A stretch of 15,000 nucleotides of DNA from Penaeus vannamei (GCF_042767895.1 NC_091561.1:4923713-4938712); one strand, 5' to 3'; positions 1 to 9,183 are shown, counted from the stretch's first letter. Notes: generated by a model from the sequence alone, not told the origin. Numbers and translations: made by a program.

Positions 1-249
1 TTCCTTCCCTATTCTCCTCCCTTCCTTCTCCCTCTCTTCCCTCTTATCTCCCCTCTTTATCCACCCCCTCCCCCTCCTCCCCTTACCTTCCCTATTCCCT
101 TCCTTCCTCTTATCTCCCCTCTTTATCCACCCCTTCCTTCCCCTCCCTTCCCTCTCCCTTTCCCCTCATCTCCCCTCTTTATCCACCCCCTCCCCCTCCT
201 TCCCCTCCTTTCCCCTCCCCATTCCCCTCCTTCCCCTCCCTTCCCCCCT
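1..249 (+). repeat. C/T tract with three CTCTTTATCCACC subrepeats
   Basis: Nearly pure pyrimidine. CTCTTTATCCACC starts at 53, 119 and 175, so the tract is itself built from C/T subunits 56-66 bp long. It leads into the CpG-rich CCAAT module without any core or T-module between. No gene is visible. Confidence 0.9.
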
Positions 250-350
250 CACAACCGCCCGAGCGAGAGAGCCAAGCGATTCGCCGATCCGTCAATCCGC
301 CAATCAGATCGAAGGATTAGAATAGGATTCGGACAGAGGCAGCGCTCTCC
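250..350 (+). promoter_or_regulatory. CpG-rich CCAAT module, copy 1 (putative regulatory island)
   Basis: Seen: an island of mixed sequence inside the C/T tract, with 11 CpG dinucleotides in 101 bp, CCAATCAG at 300-307, and three consecutive 8-mers CGCCGATC, CGTCAATC and CGCCAATC at 282-305. It ends in GCGCTCTCC, running into the next C/T tract. CCAATCAG lies exactly 104 bp before the core at 404. Known: CCAAT followed by a purine is the usual NF-Y target and is common in animal promoters. Inference: a promoter or protein-binding element, possibly driving transcription into the C/T tract. No clear TATA box is present. It could equally be a non-functional part of the ancestral repeat unit. Confidence 0.5.
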
Positions 351-403
351 TTCCCTTCCCTATTCCCCTCCCTTCCCTCCCTCTTCCCTCCTTCTCGCTC
401 CAG

Positions 404-473
404 GATATCAGTGAAGGAAGAGTGAAGCGGTTGGCTGTGTCAGGCCGGGCAGGAGTTGGGTGTCAGCTGATAG
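404..473 (+). repeat. 70-bp core repeat, first copy (describes the family)
   Basis: The core starts GATATCAG (28 copies), GATGTCAG (14) or GCTGTCAG (1). It continues with GGAAGAGTGAAGCGG (or AGGGAAGCGG), then GGCTGTGTCAGG and CCGGGCAGGAGTTGGG, and ends TCAGCTGATAG followed by a T run. TCAGCTGA is an 8-bp palindrome containing a CAGCTG E-box (a PvuII site). Copies start at 404, 707, 1058, 1388, 1710, 2031, 2348, 2669, 3219, 3581, 3945, 4320, 4589, 5053, 5368, 5696, 6027, 6542, 6859, 7219, 7530, 7706, 8008, 8323, 8499, 8675, 9017, 9326, 9596, 9893, 10206, 10699, 10877, 11345, 11701, 12085, 12267, 12449, 12792, 13276, 13621, 13959 and 14764. Only frame 1 is open (about 23 codons); the other two frames contain stops. 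Confidence 0.95.
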
Positions 474-706
474 GTTTTTTTTTTTTTTCTTTTTTTATCT
501 TTTTTTCTATTCTTGTCTTATTGAAGTTGTTTTTTTTTTTTTTTTTTTTTTTTTTTTTGATTCTTCGTCTTATTGAAGCAGTTGATAGTTGTTGTTTTTT
601 ATCTTTTTCTTTTTTTTTCTTATCTCCCCTCTTTATCCACCCCCTCCTTCCCCTTCCCTTCCCTATTCCCCTCCCTTCCCTCCCTCTTCCCTCCTTCTCG
701 CTCCAG
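474..706 (+). repeat. Representative inter-core spacer: T runs, CTTATTGAAG module, C/T tract
   Basis: After the core comes a T-rich stretch with an alpha-like module (TCTTGTCTTATTGAAGTTG near 510-530), a long pure T run, then the beta module with TTCTTCGTCTTATTGAAGC and CAGTTGATAGTTGTTG near 560-594. A short T-rich piece with ATCTTTTTC follows, then CTTATCTCCCC, CTCTTTATCCACC and the C/T tract up to CTCCAG at 701-706. The same order is seen in most spacers of the window. Between the last AG of the beta module and the terminal CAG there is no other AG for more than 100 bases. Confidence 0.9.
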
Positions 707-1207
707 GATGTCAGCGAAGGAAGAGTGAAGCGGTTGGCTGTGTCAGGCCGGGCAGGAGTTGGGTGTCAGCTGATAGGTTTTTTTTTCTTTTCTTTTTTTT
801 TCTTTCTTTTTGTTTTTCTTTTTTTTTCTTTCTTTTTTTTTTTTTTTTTGATTCTTAAGTCTTATTGAAGCAGTTGATGTTTTTTTTTTTTTTTTTTTTT
901 TTTTTTTTGATTCTTCGTCTTATTGAAGCAGTTGATAGTTGTTGTTTTTTGTCTTTTTCTTTTTTTATTCTTATCTCCCCTCTTTATCCACCCCCTCCTC
1001 CCCCTTCCCTTCCCTATTCCCCTCCCTTCCCTCCCTCTTCCCTCCTTCTCGCTCCAGGATATCAGTGAAGGAAGAGTGAAGCGGTTGGCTGTGTCAGGCC
1101 GGGCAGGAGTTGGGTGTCAGCTGATAGGTTTTTTTTTTTTTTCTTTTTTTTTCTTTCTTTTTTTTTTTTTTTTTTTTTGATTCTTAAGTCTTATTGAAGC
1201 AGTTGAT

Positions 1208-1239
<32 letters not shown>

Positions 1240-1522
1240 ATTCTTCGTCTTATTGAAGCAGTTGATAGTTGTTGTTTTTTGTCTTTTTCTTTTTTTATTC
1301 TTATCTCCCCTCTTTATCCACCCCCTCCTCCCCCTTCCCTTCCCTATTCCCCTCCCTTCCCTCCCTCTTCGCTCCTTCTCGCTCCAGGATGTCAGTGAAG
1401 GAAGAGGGAAGCGGTTGGCTGTGTCAGGCCGGGCAGGAGTTGGGTGTCAGCTGATAGGTTTTTTTTTTTTTTTCTTTTTTTTTTTCTTTTTCTTTGATTC
1501 TTGTCTTATTGAAGCAGTTGAT

Positions 1523-1559
<37 letters not shown>

Positions 1560-2103
1560 ATTCTTCGTCTTATTGAAGCAGTTGATAGTTGTTGTTTTTT
1601 TTTTATCTTTTTCTTTTTTCTCTTATCTCCTCTCTTTATCCACCCCCTCCTTCCCCTTCCCTTCCCTATTCCCCTCCCTTCCCTCCCTCTTCCCTCCTTC
1701 TCGCTCCAGGATGTCAGTGAAGGAAGAGTGAAGCGGTTGGCTGTGTCAGGCCAGGCAGGAGTTGGGTGTCAGCTGATAGGTTTTTTTTTTTTTTTTTTCT
1801 TGTTTTTTTTTTAATTATTCTTAAGGCTTATTGAAGTTGATGTTTTTTTTTTTTTTTTTTTTTTTTATTTATTTTTTTTTTTTGATTCTTCGTCTTATTG
1901 AAGCAGTTGATAGTTGTTGTTTTTTATCTTTTTCTTTTTTCTCTTATCTCCTCTCTTTATCCACCCCCTCCTCCCCCTTCCCTTCCCTATTCCCCTCCCT
2001 TCCCTCCCTCTTCCCTCCTTCTCGCCCCAGGATATCAGTGAAGGAAGAGTGAGGGGGTTGGCTGTGTCAGGCCGGGCAGGAGTTGGGTGTCAGCTGATAG
2101 GTT

Positions 2104-2135
<32 letters not shown>

Positions 2136-2738
2136 TTGATTCTTAAGTCTTATTGAAGCAGTTGATGTTTTTTTTTTTTTTTTTTTTTTTTTTTTGATTC
2201 TTCGTCTTATTGAAGCAGTTGATAGTTGTTGTTTTTTTTTTATCTTTTTCTTTTTTTCTCTTATCTCCCCTCTTTATCCACCCCCTCCTTCCCCTTCCCT
2301 TCCCTATTCCCCTCCCTTCCCTCCCTCTTCCCTCCTTCTCGCTCCAGGATGTCAGTGAAGGAAGAGTGAAGCGGTTGGCTGTGTCAGGCCGGGCAGGAGT
2401 TGGGTGTCAGCTGATAGGTTTTTTTTTTTTTTTTTTTCTTGTTTTTTTTTTAATTATTCTTAAGTCTTATTGAAGTTGATGTTTTTTTTTTTTTTTTTTT
2501 TTTTATTTATTTTTTTTTTTTGATTCTTCGTCTTATTGAAGCAGTTGATAGTTGTTGTTTTTTATCTTTTTCTTTTTTTTCTTATCTCCCCTCTTTATCC
2601 ACCCCCTCCTTCCCCTTCCCTTCCCTATTCCCCTCCCTTCCCTCCCTCTTCCCTCCTTCTCGCTCCAGGATGTCAGTGAAGGAAGAGTGAAGCGGTTGGC
2701 TGTGTCAGGCCGGGCAGGAGTTGGGTGTCAGCTGATAG
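707..2738 (+). repeat. Regular array segment, cores 2-8
   Basis: Seven cores start at 707, 1058, 1388, 1710, 2031, 2348 and 2669, spaced 317-351 bp. Each spacer holds one alpha and one beta module. The 321-bp unit at 1710-2030 and the 321-bp unit at 2348-2668 share a private spacer: CTTG before a T run, AATTATTCTTAAG, and an ATTTATT interruption within the second T run. This shows a block duplication with a 638-bp offset. The core at 2031 has an aberrant GTGAGGGGG, and its upstream tract reads CTCGCCCCAG instead of CTCGCTCCAG. Confidence 0.92.
1020..1035 (-). other. G-quadruplex / mirror-repeat motif (representative)
   Basis: The + strand reads CCCTCCCTTCCCTCCC, a perfect 16-bp mirror repeat. 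The complementary strand has four G3 runs with loops of 1, 2 and 1 bases, a canonical short-loop G-quadruplex pattern, and the C strand can form an i-motif. Polypurine-polypyrimidine mirror repeats are also the classic substrate of intramolecular triplex (H-DNA). The same motif sits 23-38 bp before the core in almost every unit. The divergent unit before 12792 has it altered. Structure formation is predicted from the motif only. Confidence 0.75.
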
Positions 2739-2868
2739 GTTTTTTTTTTTTTTTTTTCTTTTATTCTTAAGTCTTATTGAAGTAGTTGATGTTCTTTTTT
2801 CTTTTTTTCTTTTCTTTTTTTTCTTTTTTCTTTTTTTTTAATTCTTAAGTCTTATTGAAGTAGTTGAT

Positions 2869-2909
<41 letters not shown>

Positions 2910-2931
2910 GATTCTTAAGTCTTATTGAAGT

Positions 2932-2972
<41 letters not shown>

Positions 2973-3130
2973 ATTCTTGTCTTATTGAAGTTGATGTTTT
3001 TTTTTTTTTTTTTTTTTTTTTTTTTGATTCTTGTTTTATTGAAGTTGATGTTTTTTTTTTTTTTTTTTTTTTTTTTTTATTCTTCGTCTTATTGAAGTTG
3101 ATGTTTTTTTTTTTTTTTTTTTTTTTTTTT
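2739..3130 (+). repeat. Core-less expansion of alpha T-modules
   Basis: Six CTTATTGAAG-type modules follow one another with no core or C/T tract: the motif starts near 2773, 2851, 2921, 2981, 3034 (as TTTATTGAAG) and 3088. Spacing shrinks from 78 to 53 bp. Each module is about 20-30 bp of mixed sequence plus a T run; the run at 2870-2908 is 39 T. The stretch shows that this module can amplify independently of the core. No gene is visible. Confidence 0.9.
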
Positions 3131-3394
3131 CTTATCGTCCCTCTTTATCCACCCCCTCCTTCCCCTTCCCTTCCCTATTCCCCTCCCTTCCCTCCCTCTT
3201 CCCTCCTTCTCGCTCCAGGATGTCAGTGAAGGAAGAGGGAAGCGGTTGGCTGTGTCAGGCCGGGCAGGAGTTGGGAGTCAGCTGATAGGTTTTTTTTTTT
3301 TTTTTTTTTTTTTCTTTTTGATTCTTGTCTTATTGAAGTAGTTGATAGTTTTTTTTTCTTTTTTTTTTAATTCTTAAGTCTTGTTGAAGTAGTT

Positions 3395-3432
<38 letters not shown>

Positions 3433-3761
3433 GTTCTTCGTCTTATTGAAGCAGTTGATAGTTGTTGTTTTTTTTATCTTTTTCTTTTTTTTCTTATCTC
3501 CCCTCTTTATCCACCCTCTCCTTCCCCTTCCCTTCCCTATTCCCCTCCCTTCCCTCCCTCTTCCCTCCTTCTCGCTCCAGGATATCAGTGAAGGAAGAGG
3601 GAAGCGGTTGGCTGTGTCAGGCCGGGCAGGAGTTGGGAGTCAGCTGATAGGTTTTTTTTTTTTTTTTTTTTTTTTCTTTTTGATTCTTGTCTTATTGAAG
3701 TAGTTGATAGTTTTTTTTTCTTTTTTTTTTTTAATTCTTAAGTCTTGTTGAAGTAGTTTAT

Positions 3762-3796
<35 letters not shown>

Positions 3797-4072
3797 GTTC
3801 TTCGTCTTATTGAAGCAGTTGATAGTTGTTGTTTTTTTTATCTTTTTCTTTTTTTTCTTATCTCCCCTCTTTATCCACCCTCTCCTTCCCCCTCCCTTCC
3901 CTATTCCCCTCCCTTCCCTCCCTCTTCCCTCCTTCTCGCTCCAGGATGTCAGTGAAGGAAGAGTGAAGCGGTTGGCTGTGTCAGGCCGGGCAGGAGTTGG
4001 GTGTCAGCTGATAGGTTTTTTTTCTTTTTCTTTTTTTTTTTTTTTTTTTTTTTTGTTCTTAAGTCTTATTGA

Positions 4073-4111
<39 letters not shown>

Positions 4112-4658
4112 ATTCTTCGTCTTATTGAAGCAGTTGATAGTTGTTGTTTTTTTATCTTTTTCTTTTTTCTCTTATCTCCCCTCTTTATCCACCCCCTCCT
4201 TCCCCTTCCCTTCCCTATTCCCCTCCCTTCCCTCCCTCTTCCCTCCTTCTCGCTCCCTCCTTCCCCTTCCCTTCCCTATTCCCCTCCCTTCCCTCCCTCT
4301 TCCCTCCTTCTCGCTCCAGGATATCAGTGAAGGAAGAGTGAAGCGGTTGGCTGTGTCAGGCCGGGCAGGAGTTGGGTGTCAGCTGATAGGTTTTTTTTTT
4401 TTTTTTTTCTTTTTTTTCATTTATTTATTATTTTTTTTTTTTGATTCTTCGTCTTATTGAAGCAGTTGATAGTTGTTGTTTTTTTCTTTTTCTTTTTTCT
4501 CTTATCTCCCCTCGTTATCCACCCCCTCCTTCCCCTTCCCTTCCCTATTCCCCTCCCTTCCCTCCCTCTTCCCTCCTTCTCGCTCCAGGATGTCAGTGAA
4601 GGAAGAGTGAAGCGGTTGGCTGTGTCAGGCCGGGCAGGAGTTGGGTGTCAGCTGATAG
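3131..4658 (+). repeat. Array segment with five cores and two local duplications
   Basis: Cores start at 3219, 3581, 3945, 4320 and 4589. Units 3219 and 3581 share private changes (AGGGAAGCGG, GGGAGTCAGC and a downstream TCTTGTTGAAGTAGTTTATG), marking a 362-bp tandem duplication. In front of the 4320 core, about 60 bp of the C/T tract is duplicated in tandem: the first copy stops at TTCTCGCTC near 4246-4255 without CAG or core and re-enters at CTCCTTCCCC. One T-module set is missing between 4320 and 4589 (269-bp spacing). Confidence 0.9.
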
Positions 4659-4970
4659 GTTTTTTTTTTTTTTCTTTTTTTCTTTTTTTTTTGATTCTTA
4701 AGTATTATTGAAGTTGTTTTTTTTTTTTTTTTTTTTTTTTTTTTGTCTTATTGAAGTAGTTGATACTTTTTTTTTATATATATAATTCTTTGGGAGGATT
4801 TGGGTGTCAGCTGATAGGTTTTTTTTTTTATCTTTTTTTCTTTTTTGTTATTATTATTCTTGTCTTATTGAATCAGTTGACTTTTTTTTTTTTTTTTTTT
4901 TTTGATTCTTCGTCTTTTTTAAGCAGTTGATAGTTGTTGTTTTTTTATCTTTTTTTTTTTTTTTTTTTTC
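4659..4970 (+). repeat. Degenerate T-module stretch with a 5'-truncated core remnant
   Basis: It contains CTTATTGAAG variants near 4699, 4746 and 4864 (the last with TTGAATCAG) and a beta module near 4906 that reads TCTTTTTTAAGCAG. A short TATATATATA run lies near 4776-4785. At about 4791-4819 only the 3' third of the core remains: GGGAGGATTTGGGTGTCAGC followed by TGATAGG. It has no C/T tract in front. The remnant resembles the one near 14369. Confidence 0.85.
4791..4819 (+). repeat. 5'-truncated core remnant A
   Basis: GGGAGGATTTGGG aligns to the GGGCAGGAGTTGGG part of the core and runs to the normal end TCAGCTGATAGG. The upstream two thirds of the core and its C/T tract are absent; AATTCTT of a T-module abuts it directly. 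It is probably an old recombination product rather than a partial assembly, because a matching remnant with the same junction occurs near 14369. Confidence 0.8.
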
Positions 4971-5181
4971 TCCCCTCTTTATCCACCCCCTCCTTCCCCT
5001 TCCCTTCCCTATTCCCCTCCCTTCCCTCCCTCTTCCCTCTTTCTCGCTCCAGGATATCAGCGAAGGAAGAGGGAAGCGGTTGGCTGTGTCAGGCCGGGCA
5101 GGAGTTGGGTGTCAGCTGATAGGTTTTTTTTTTTTTTTTTTTCTTTTTTTTTTTTTGGTTCTTAAGTCTTATTGAAGCAGT

Positions 5182-5219
<38 letters not shown>

Positions 5220-5846
5220 GATTCTTCGTCTTATTGAAGCAGTTGATAGTTGTTTTTTTTTTTATCTTTTTCGTTTTTTTCTTATCTTCCCTCTTTATCC
5301 ACCCCCTCCTTCCCCTTCCCTTCTTATTCCCCTCCCTTCCCTCCCTCTTCCCTCCTTCTCGCTCCAGGATATCAGTGAAGGAAGAGTGAAGCGGTTGGCT
5401 GTGTCAGGCCGGGCAGGAGTTGGGTGTCAGCTGATAGGTTTTTTTTTTTTTTTTTTTTTTATTATTATTATTATTTTTTTTTGTTATTATTATTCTTGTC
5501 TTATTGAAGCAGTTGATGTTTTTTTTTTTTTTTTTTTTTTTTGTTTTCTTTTTTTTTATTCTTCGTCTTATTGAAGCAGTTGATAGTTGTTGTTTTTTAT
5601 CTTTTTTCTTATCTTCCCTCTTTATCCAGCCCCTCCTTCCCCTTCCCTTCCCTATTCCCCTCCCTTCCCTCCCTCTTCCCTCCTTCTCGCTCCAGGATAT
5701 CAGTGAAGGAAGAGTGAAGCGGTTGGCTGTGTCAGCCCGGGCAGGAGTTGGGTGTCAGCTGATAGCTTTTTTTTTTTTTTTTTTTTTTATTATTATTATT
5801 ATTTTTTTTTTGTTATTATTATTCTTGTCTTATTGAAGCAGTTGAT

Positions 5847-5878
<32 letters not shown>

Positions 5879-6096
5879 CTTTTTTTTTATTCTTCGTCTT
5901 ATTGAAGCAGTTGATAGTTGTTGTTTTTTATCTTTTTTCTTATCTTCCCTCTTTATCCACCCCCCCCTCCCCCTTCCCTTCCCTATTCCCCTCCCTTCCC
6001 TCCCTCTTCCCTCCTTCTCGCTCCAGGATATCAGTGAAGGAAGAGTGAAGCGGTTGGCTGTGTCAGGCCGGGCAGGAGTTGTGTGTCAGCTGATAG
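4971..6096 (+). repeat. Array segment with four cores and ATT microsatellites
   Basis: Cores start at 5053, 5368, 5696 and 6027 (spacing 315-331 bp). Units 5368 and 5696 both carry (ATT)5 after the core (5461-5475 and 5789-5803), followed by a T run and GTTATTATTATTCTTG, which indicates a roughly 330-bp duplication. Their C/T tracts differ from most, reading ATCTTTTTTCTTATCTTCCC. The 5696 core has AGCCCGGGC instead of AGGCCGGGC and ends GATAGC rather than GATAGG. Confidence 0.9.
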
Positions 6097-6389
6097 GTTT
6101 TTTTTTTCTTTTTTTTTCTTTTTTTTTTTTTTTTTTTTTTTTTGATTGTTGTCTTATTGAAGTAGTTGATGTTTTTTTCATTTTTTTCTTCTATTTTAAT
6201 TCTTCGTCTTATTAAAACAGTTGATAGTTGTTTTAGTTTTTTTTTTCTCCTCTTTATCCACCCCCCCCCTCTTCCCCTTTCCTCCCCCATCCCCCTTCCT
6301 CCTCCTTCTTACCTCCCCTCTTTATCCACCCCCTTCCCTCCTTCCCCTCCTCCCCTTCCCCTCCCCCATCCCCCTCCCTTCCCCCCTCC
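6097..6389 (+). repeat. Variant flank and extended C/T tract before CCAAT module 2
   Basis: A variant beta module at 6198-6240 reads CTTATTAAAACAGTTGATAG and then TTGTTTTAG, unlike the usual TTATTGAAGCAG form. It is followed by CTCCTCTTTATCCACCCCCC and a C-rich tract (6247-6389) with a second CTCTTTATCCACC near 6319. The same variant recurs at 10371-10440 in front of CCAAT module 3, so flank and module travel together. No gene is visible. Confidence 0.85.
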
Positions 6390-6488
6390 CAACCGCCCGT
6401 CCGAGAGAGCCAAGCGATTCGCCGATCCGTCAATCCCCCAATCAGCCTGAAGGATTGGAATAAGATTCGGACAGAGGCGGCGCTCTCC
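6390..6488 (+). promoter_or_regulatory. CpG-rich CCAAT module, copy 2 (most divergent)
   Basis: It aligns end to end with copy 1 but differs at several sites: CGTCCGAGAG at the start, CAATCCCCCAATCAG in place of the third CG-containing 8-mer, CCTGAAGG, and ATTGGAATAAGATT. It has 10 CpG. CCAATCAG at 6438-6445 is intact and again exactly 104 bp before a core (6542). Retention of this motif and its spacing despite drift elsewhere is suggestive of function but rests on only four copies. Confidence 0.5.
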
Positions 6489-6541
6489 TTCCCTTCCCTA
6501 TTCCCCTCCCTTCCCTCCCTCTTCCCTCCTTCTCGCTCCAG

Positions 6542-6669
6542 GATATCAGCGAAGGAAGAGTGAAGCGGTTGGCTGTGTCAGGCCGGGCAGGAGTCGGGTG
6601 TCAGCTGATAGGTTTTTTTTTTCTTTTTTTTCTTTTTTCTTTTTTTTTTGTCTTATTGAAGTAGTTTAT

Positions 6670-6713
<44 letters not shown>

Positions 6714-6973
6714 CTTCGTCTTATTGAAGCAGTTGATAGTTGTTGTTTTTTTTTCTTTTTCTTTTTTTTTCTTATCCCCTCTCTTTATCCAGCCCCTCCT
6801 TCCCCTTCCCTTCCCTATTCCCCTCCCTTCCCTCCCTCTTCCCTCCTTCTCGCTCCAGGATGTCAGTGAAGGAAGAGTGAAGCGGTTGGCTGTGTCAGGC
6901 CGGGCAGGAGTTGGGTGTCAGCTGATAGGTTTTTTTTTTTTTTTTTTGATTCTTAAGTCTTATTGAAGTTGAC

Positions 6974-7007
<34 letters not shown>

Positions 7008-7029
7008 TCTTCGTCTTATTGAAGTTGAT

Positions 7030-7070
<41 letters not shown>

Positions 7071-7345
7071 ATTCTTCGTCTTATTGAAGCAGTTGATAGT
7101 TGTTGTTTTTTTTATCTTTTTCTTTTTTTTCTTATCTTCCCTCTTTATCCACCCCCTCCTTCCCCTCCCCTTCCCTATTCCCCTCCCTTCCCTCCCTCTT
7201 CCCTCCTTCTCGCTCCAGGATGTCAGTGAAGGAAGAGTGAAGCGGTTGGCTGTGTCAGGCCGGGCAGGAGTTGGGTGTCAGCTGATAGGTTTTTTTTTTT
7301 TTTTTTTTTTTATTATTATTATTAAGTCTTATTGAAGTAGTTAAT

Positions 7346-7382
<37 letters not shown>

Positions 7383-7775
7383 ATTCTTCGTCTTATTGAA
7401 ACAGTTGATAGTTGTTGTTTTTTATCTTTTTCTTTTTTTCTCTTATCTCCTCTCTTTATCCACCCCCTCCTTCCCCTTCCCTTCCCTATTCCCCTCCCTT
7501 CCCTCCCTCTTCCCTCCTTCTCGCTCCAAGATATCAGTGAAGGAAGAGTGAAGCGGTTGGCTGTGTCAGGCCGGCCAGGAGTTGGGTGTCAGCTGATAGG
7601 TTTTTTTTCTTTTTTTTCTTATCTCCCCTCTTTATCCACCCCCTCCTTCCCCTTCCCTTCCCTATTCCCCTCCCTTCCCTCCCTCTTCCCTCCTTCTCGC
7701 TCCAGGATATCAGCGAAGGAAGAGGGAAGCGGTTGGCTGTGTCAGGCCGGGCAGGAGTTGGGTGTCAGCTGATAG
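6542..7775 (+). repeat. Array segment, cores 6542-7706
   Basis: Cores start at 6542, 6859, 7219, 7530 and 7706. The T run at 6671-6710 is 40 bases. The 6859-7218 spacer has two alpha modules, the others one. The 7530 core is preceded by CTCCAAG instead of CTCCAGG, which moves the only AG one base downstream, and it has CCGGCCAGG. The 7530-7706 interval is only 176 bp because both T-modules are missing. Confidence 0.9.
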
Positions 7776-7820
7776 GTTTTTTTTTTTTTTTTTTGATTCT
7801 TAAGTCTTATTGAAGTTGAT

Positions 7821-7861
<41 letters not shown>

Positions 7862-8007
7862 ATTCTTGTCTTATTGAAGCAGTTGATAGTTGTTGTTTTT
7901 TATCTTTTTCTTTTTTTTTCTTATCTCCCCTCTTCATCCACCTCCTCCTTCCCCTTCCCTTCCCTATTCCCCTCCCTTCCCTCCCTCTTCCCTCCTTCTC
8001 GCTCCAG

Positions 8008-8134
8008 GATATCAGTGAAGGAAGAGTGAAGCGGTTGGCTGTGTCAGGCCGGGCAGGAGTTGGGTGTCAGCTGATAGGGTTTTTTTTTTTCTTTTTTTTT
8101 TTTCTTTTGATTCTTGAGTCTTATTGAAGTTGAT

Positions 8135-8176
<42 letters not shown>

Positions 8177-8815
8177 ATTCTTGTCTTATTGAAGCAGTTG
8201 ATAGTTGTTGTTTTTTATCTTTTTCTTTTTTTTTCTTATCTCCCCTCTTCATCCACCCCCTCCTTCCCCTTCCCTTCCCTATTCCCCTCCCTTCCCTCCC
8301 TCTTCCCTCCTTCTCGCTCCAGGATATCAGTGAAGGAAGAGTGAAGCGGTTGGCTGTGTCAGGCCGGGCAGGAGTTGGGTGTCAGCTGATAGGTTTTTTT
8401 TCTTTTTTTTCTTATCTCCCCTCTTTATCCACCCCCTCCTTCCCCTTCCCTTCCCTATTCCCCTCCCTTCCCTCCCTCTTCCCTCCTTCTCGCTCCAGGA
8501 TATCAGTGAAGGAAGAGTGAAGCGGTTGGCTGTGTCAGGCCGGGCAGGAGTTGGGTGTCAGCTGATAGGTTTTTTTTCTTTTTTTTCTTATCTCCCCTCT
8601 TTATCCACCCCCTCCTCCCCCTTCCCTTCCCTATTCCCCTCCCTTCCCTCCCTCTTCCCTCCTTCTCGCTCCAGGATATCAGTGAAGGAAGAGTGAAGCG
8701 GTTGGCTGTGTCAGGCCGGGCAGGAGTTGGGTGTCAGCTGATAGGTTTTTTTTTTCTTTTCTTTTTATTTATTATTATTTTTTTTTTTTTGTTTTTAAGT
8801 CTTATTGAATTTGAT

Positions 8816-8859
<44 letters not shown>

Positions 8860-9150
8860 ATTCTTCGTCTTATTGAAGCAGTTGATAGTTGTTGTTTTTT
8901 CTTTTTCTTTTTTTTTTTTTATTCTTATCTCCCCTCTTTATCCACCCCCTCCTTCCCCTTCCCTTCCCTTCCCTATTCCCCTCCCTTCCCTCCCTCTTCC
9001 CTCCTTCTCGCTCCAGGATATCAGTGAAGGAAGAGTGAAGCGGTTGGCTGTGTCAGGCCGGGCAGGAGTTGGGCGTCAGCTGATAGGTTTTTTTTATCTT
9101 TTTTTTTTTTTTTTTTTTTCTTAGTTCTTAAGTCTTATTGAAGTAGTTTT

Positions 9151-9183
<33 letters not shown>

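Noticed and set aside
1..249. Telomeric or rDNA sequence
   Set aside because: No TTAGGG-, TTTAGGG- or TTAGG-type repeat and no recognisable rRNA segment; the C/T subrepeats are the array's own.
404..473. Core as a tRNA-derived SINE head (A/B box)
   Set aside because: TGGCTGTGTCAGG matches the A box only with mismatches, no B box is found at a suitable distance, and copies are head-to-tail rather than dispersed with target-site duplications.
422..868. Long open frames with poly-Phe, Pro/Leu/Ser and a repeated peptide SEGRVKRLAVSGRAGVG
   Set aside because: They are read-through of T runs, C/T tracts and the core. The same peptide recurs because the DNA repeats. T-run length differences put successive cores in different frames, there is no coding-like composition, and starts are arbitrary.
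6231..6262. TATA-like element (minus strand GGATAAAGAGG, complement of the CTCTTTATCC motif)
   Set aside because: It is a weak TATA match present in almost every unit and lies within a C/T tract subrepeat; there is no other promoter evidence on that strand.
7586..7813. GRAGVG in the core frame resembles a nucleotide-binding loop
   Set aside because: It lacks the following Lys and Ser/Thr of a P-loop, has no surrounding fold, and sits in a 23-codon open stretch of repeat DNA.
5461..9183. ATT microsatellites (5461-5475, 5789-5803, 7312-7324, 9162-9183) as separate elements
   Set aside because: They are short interruptions inside T-rich spacers; two of them only mark one duplicated unit. Not independently notable.
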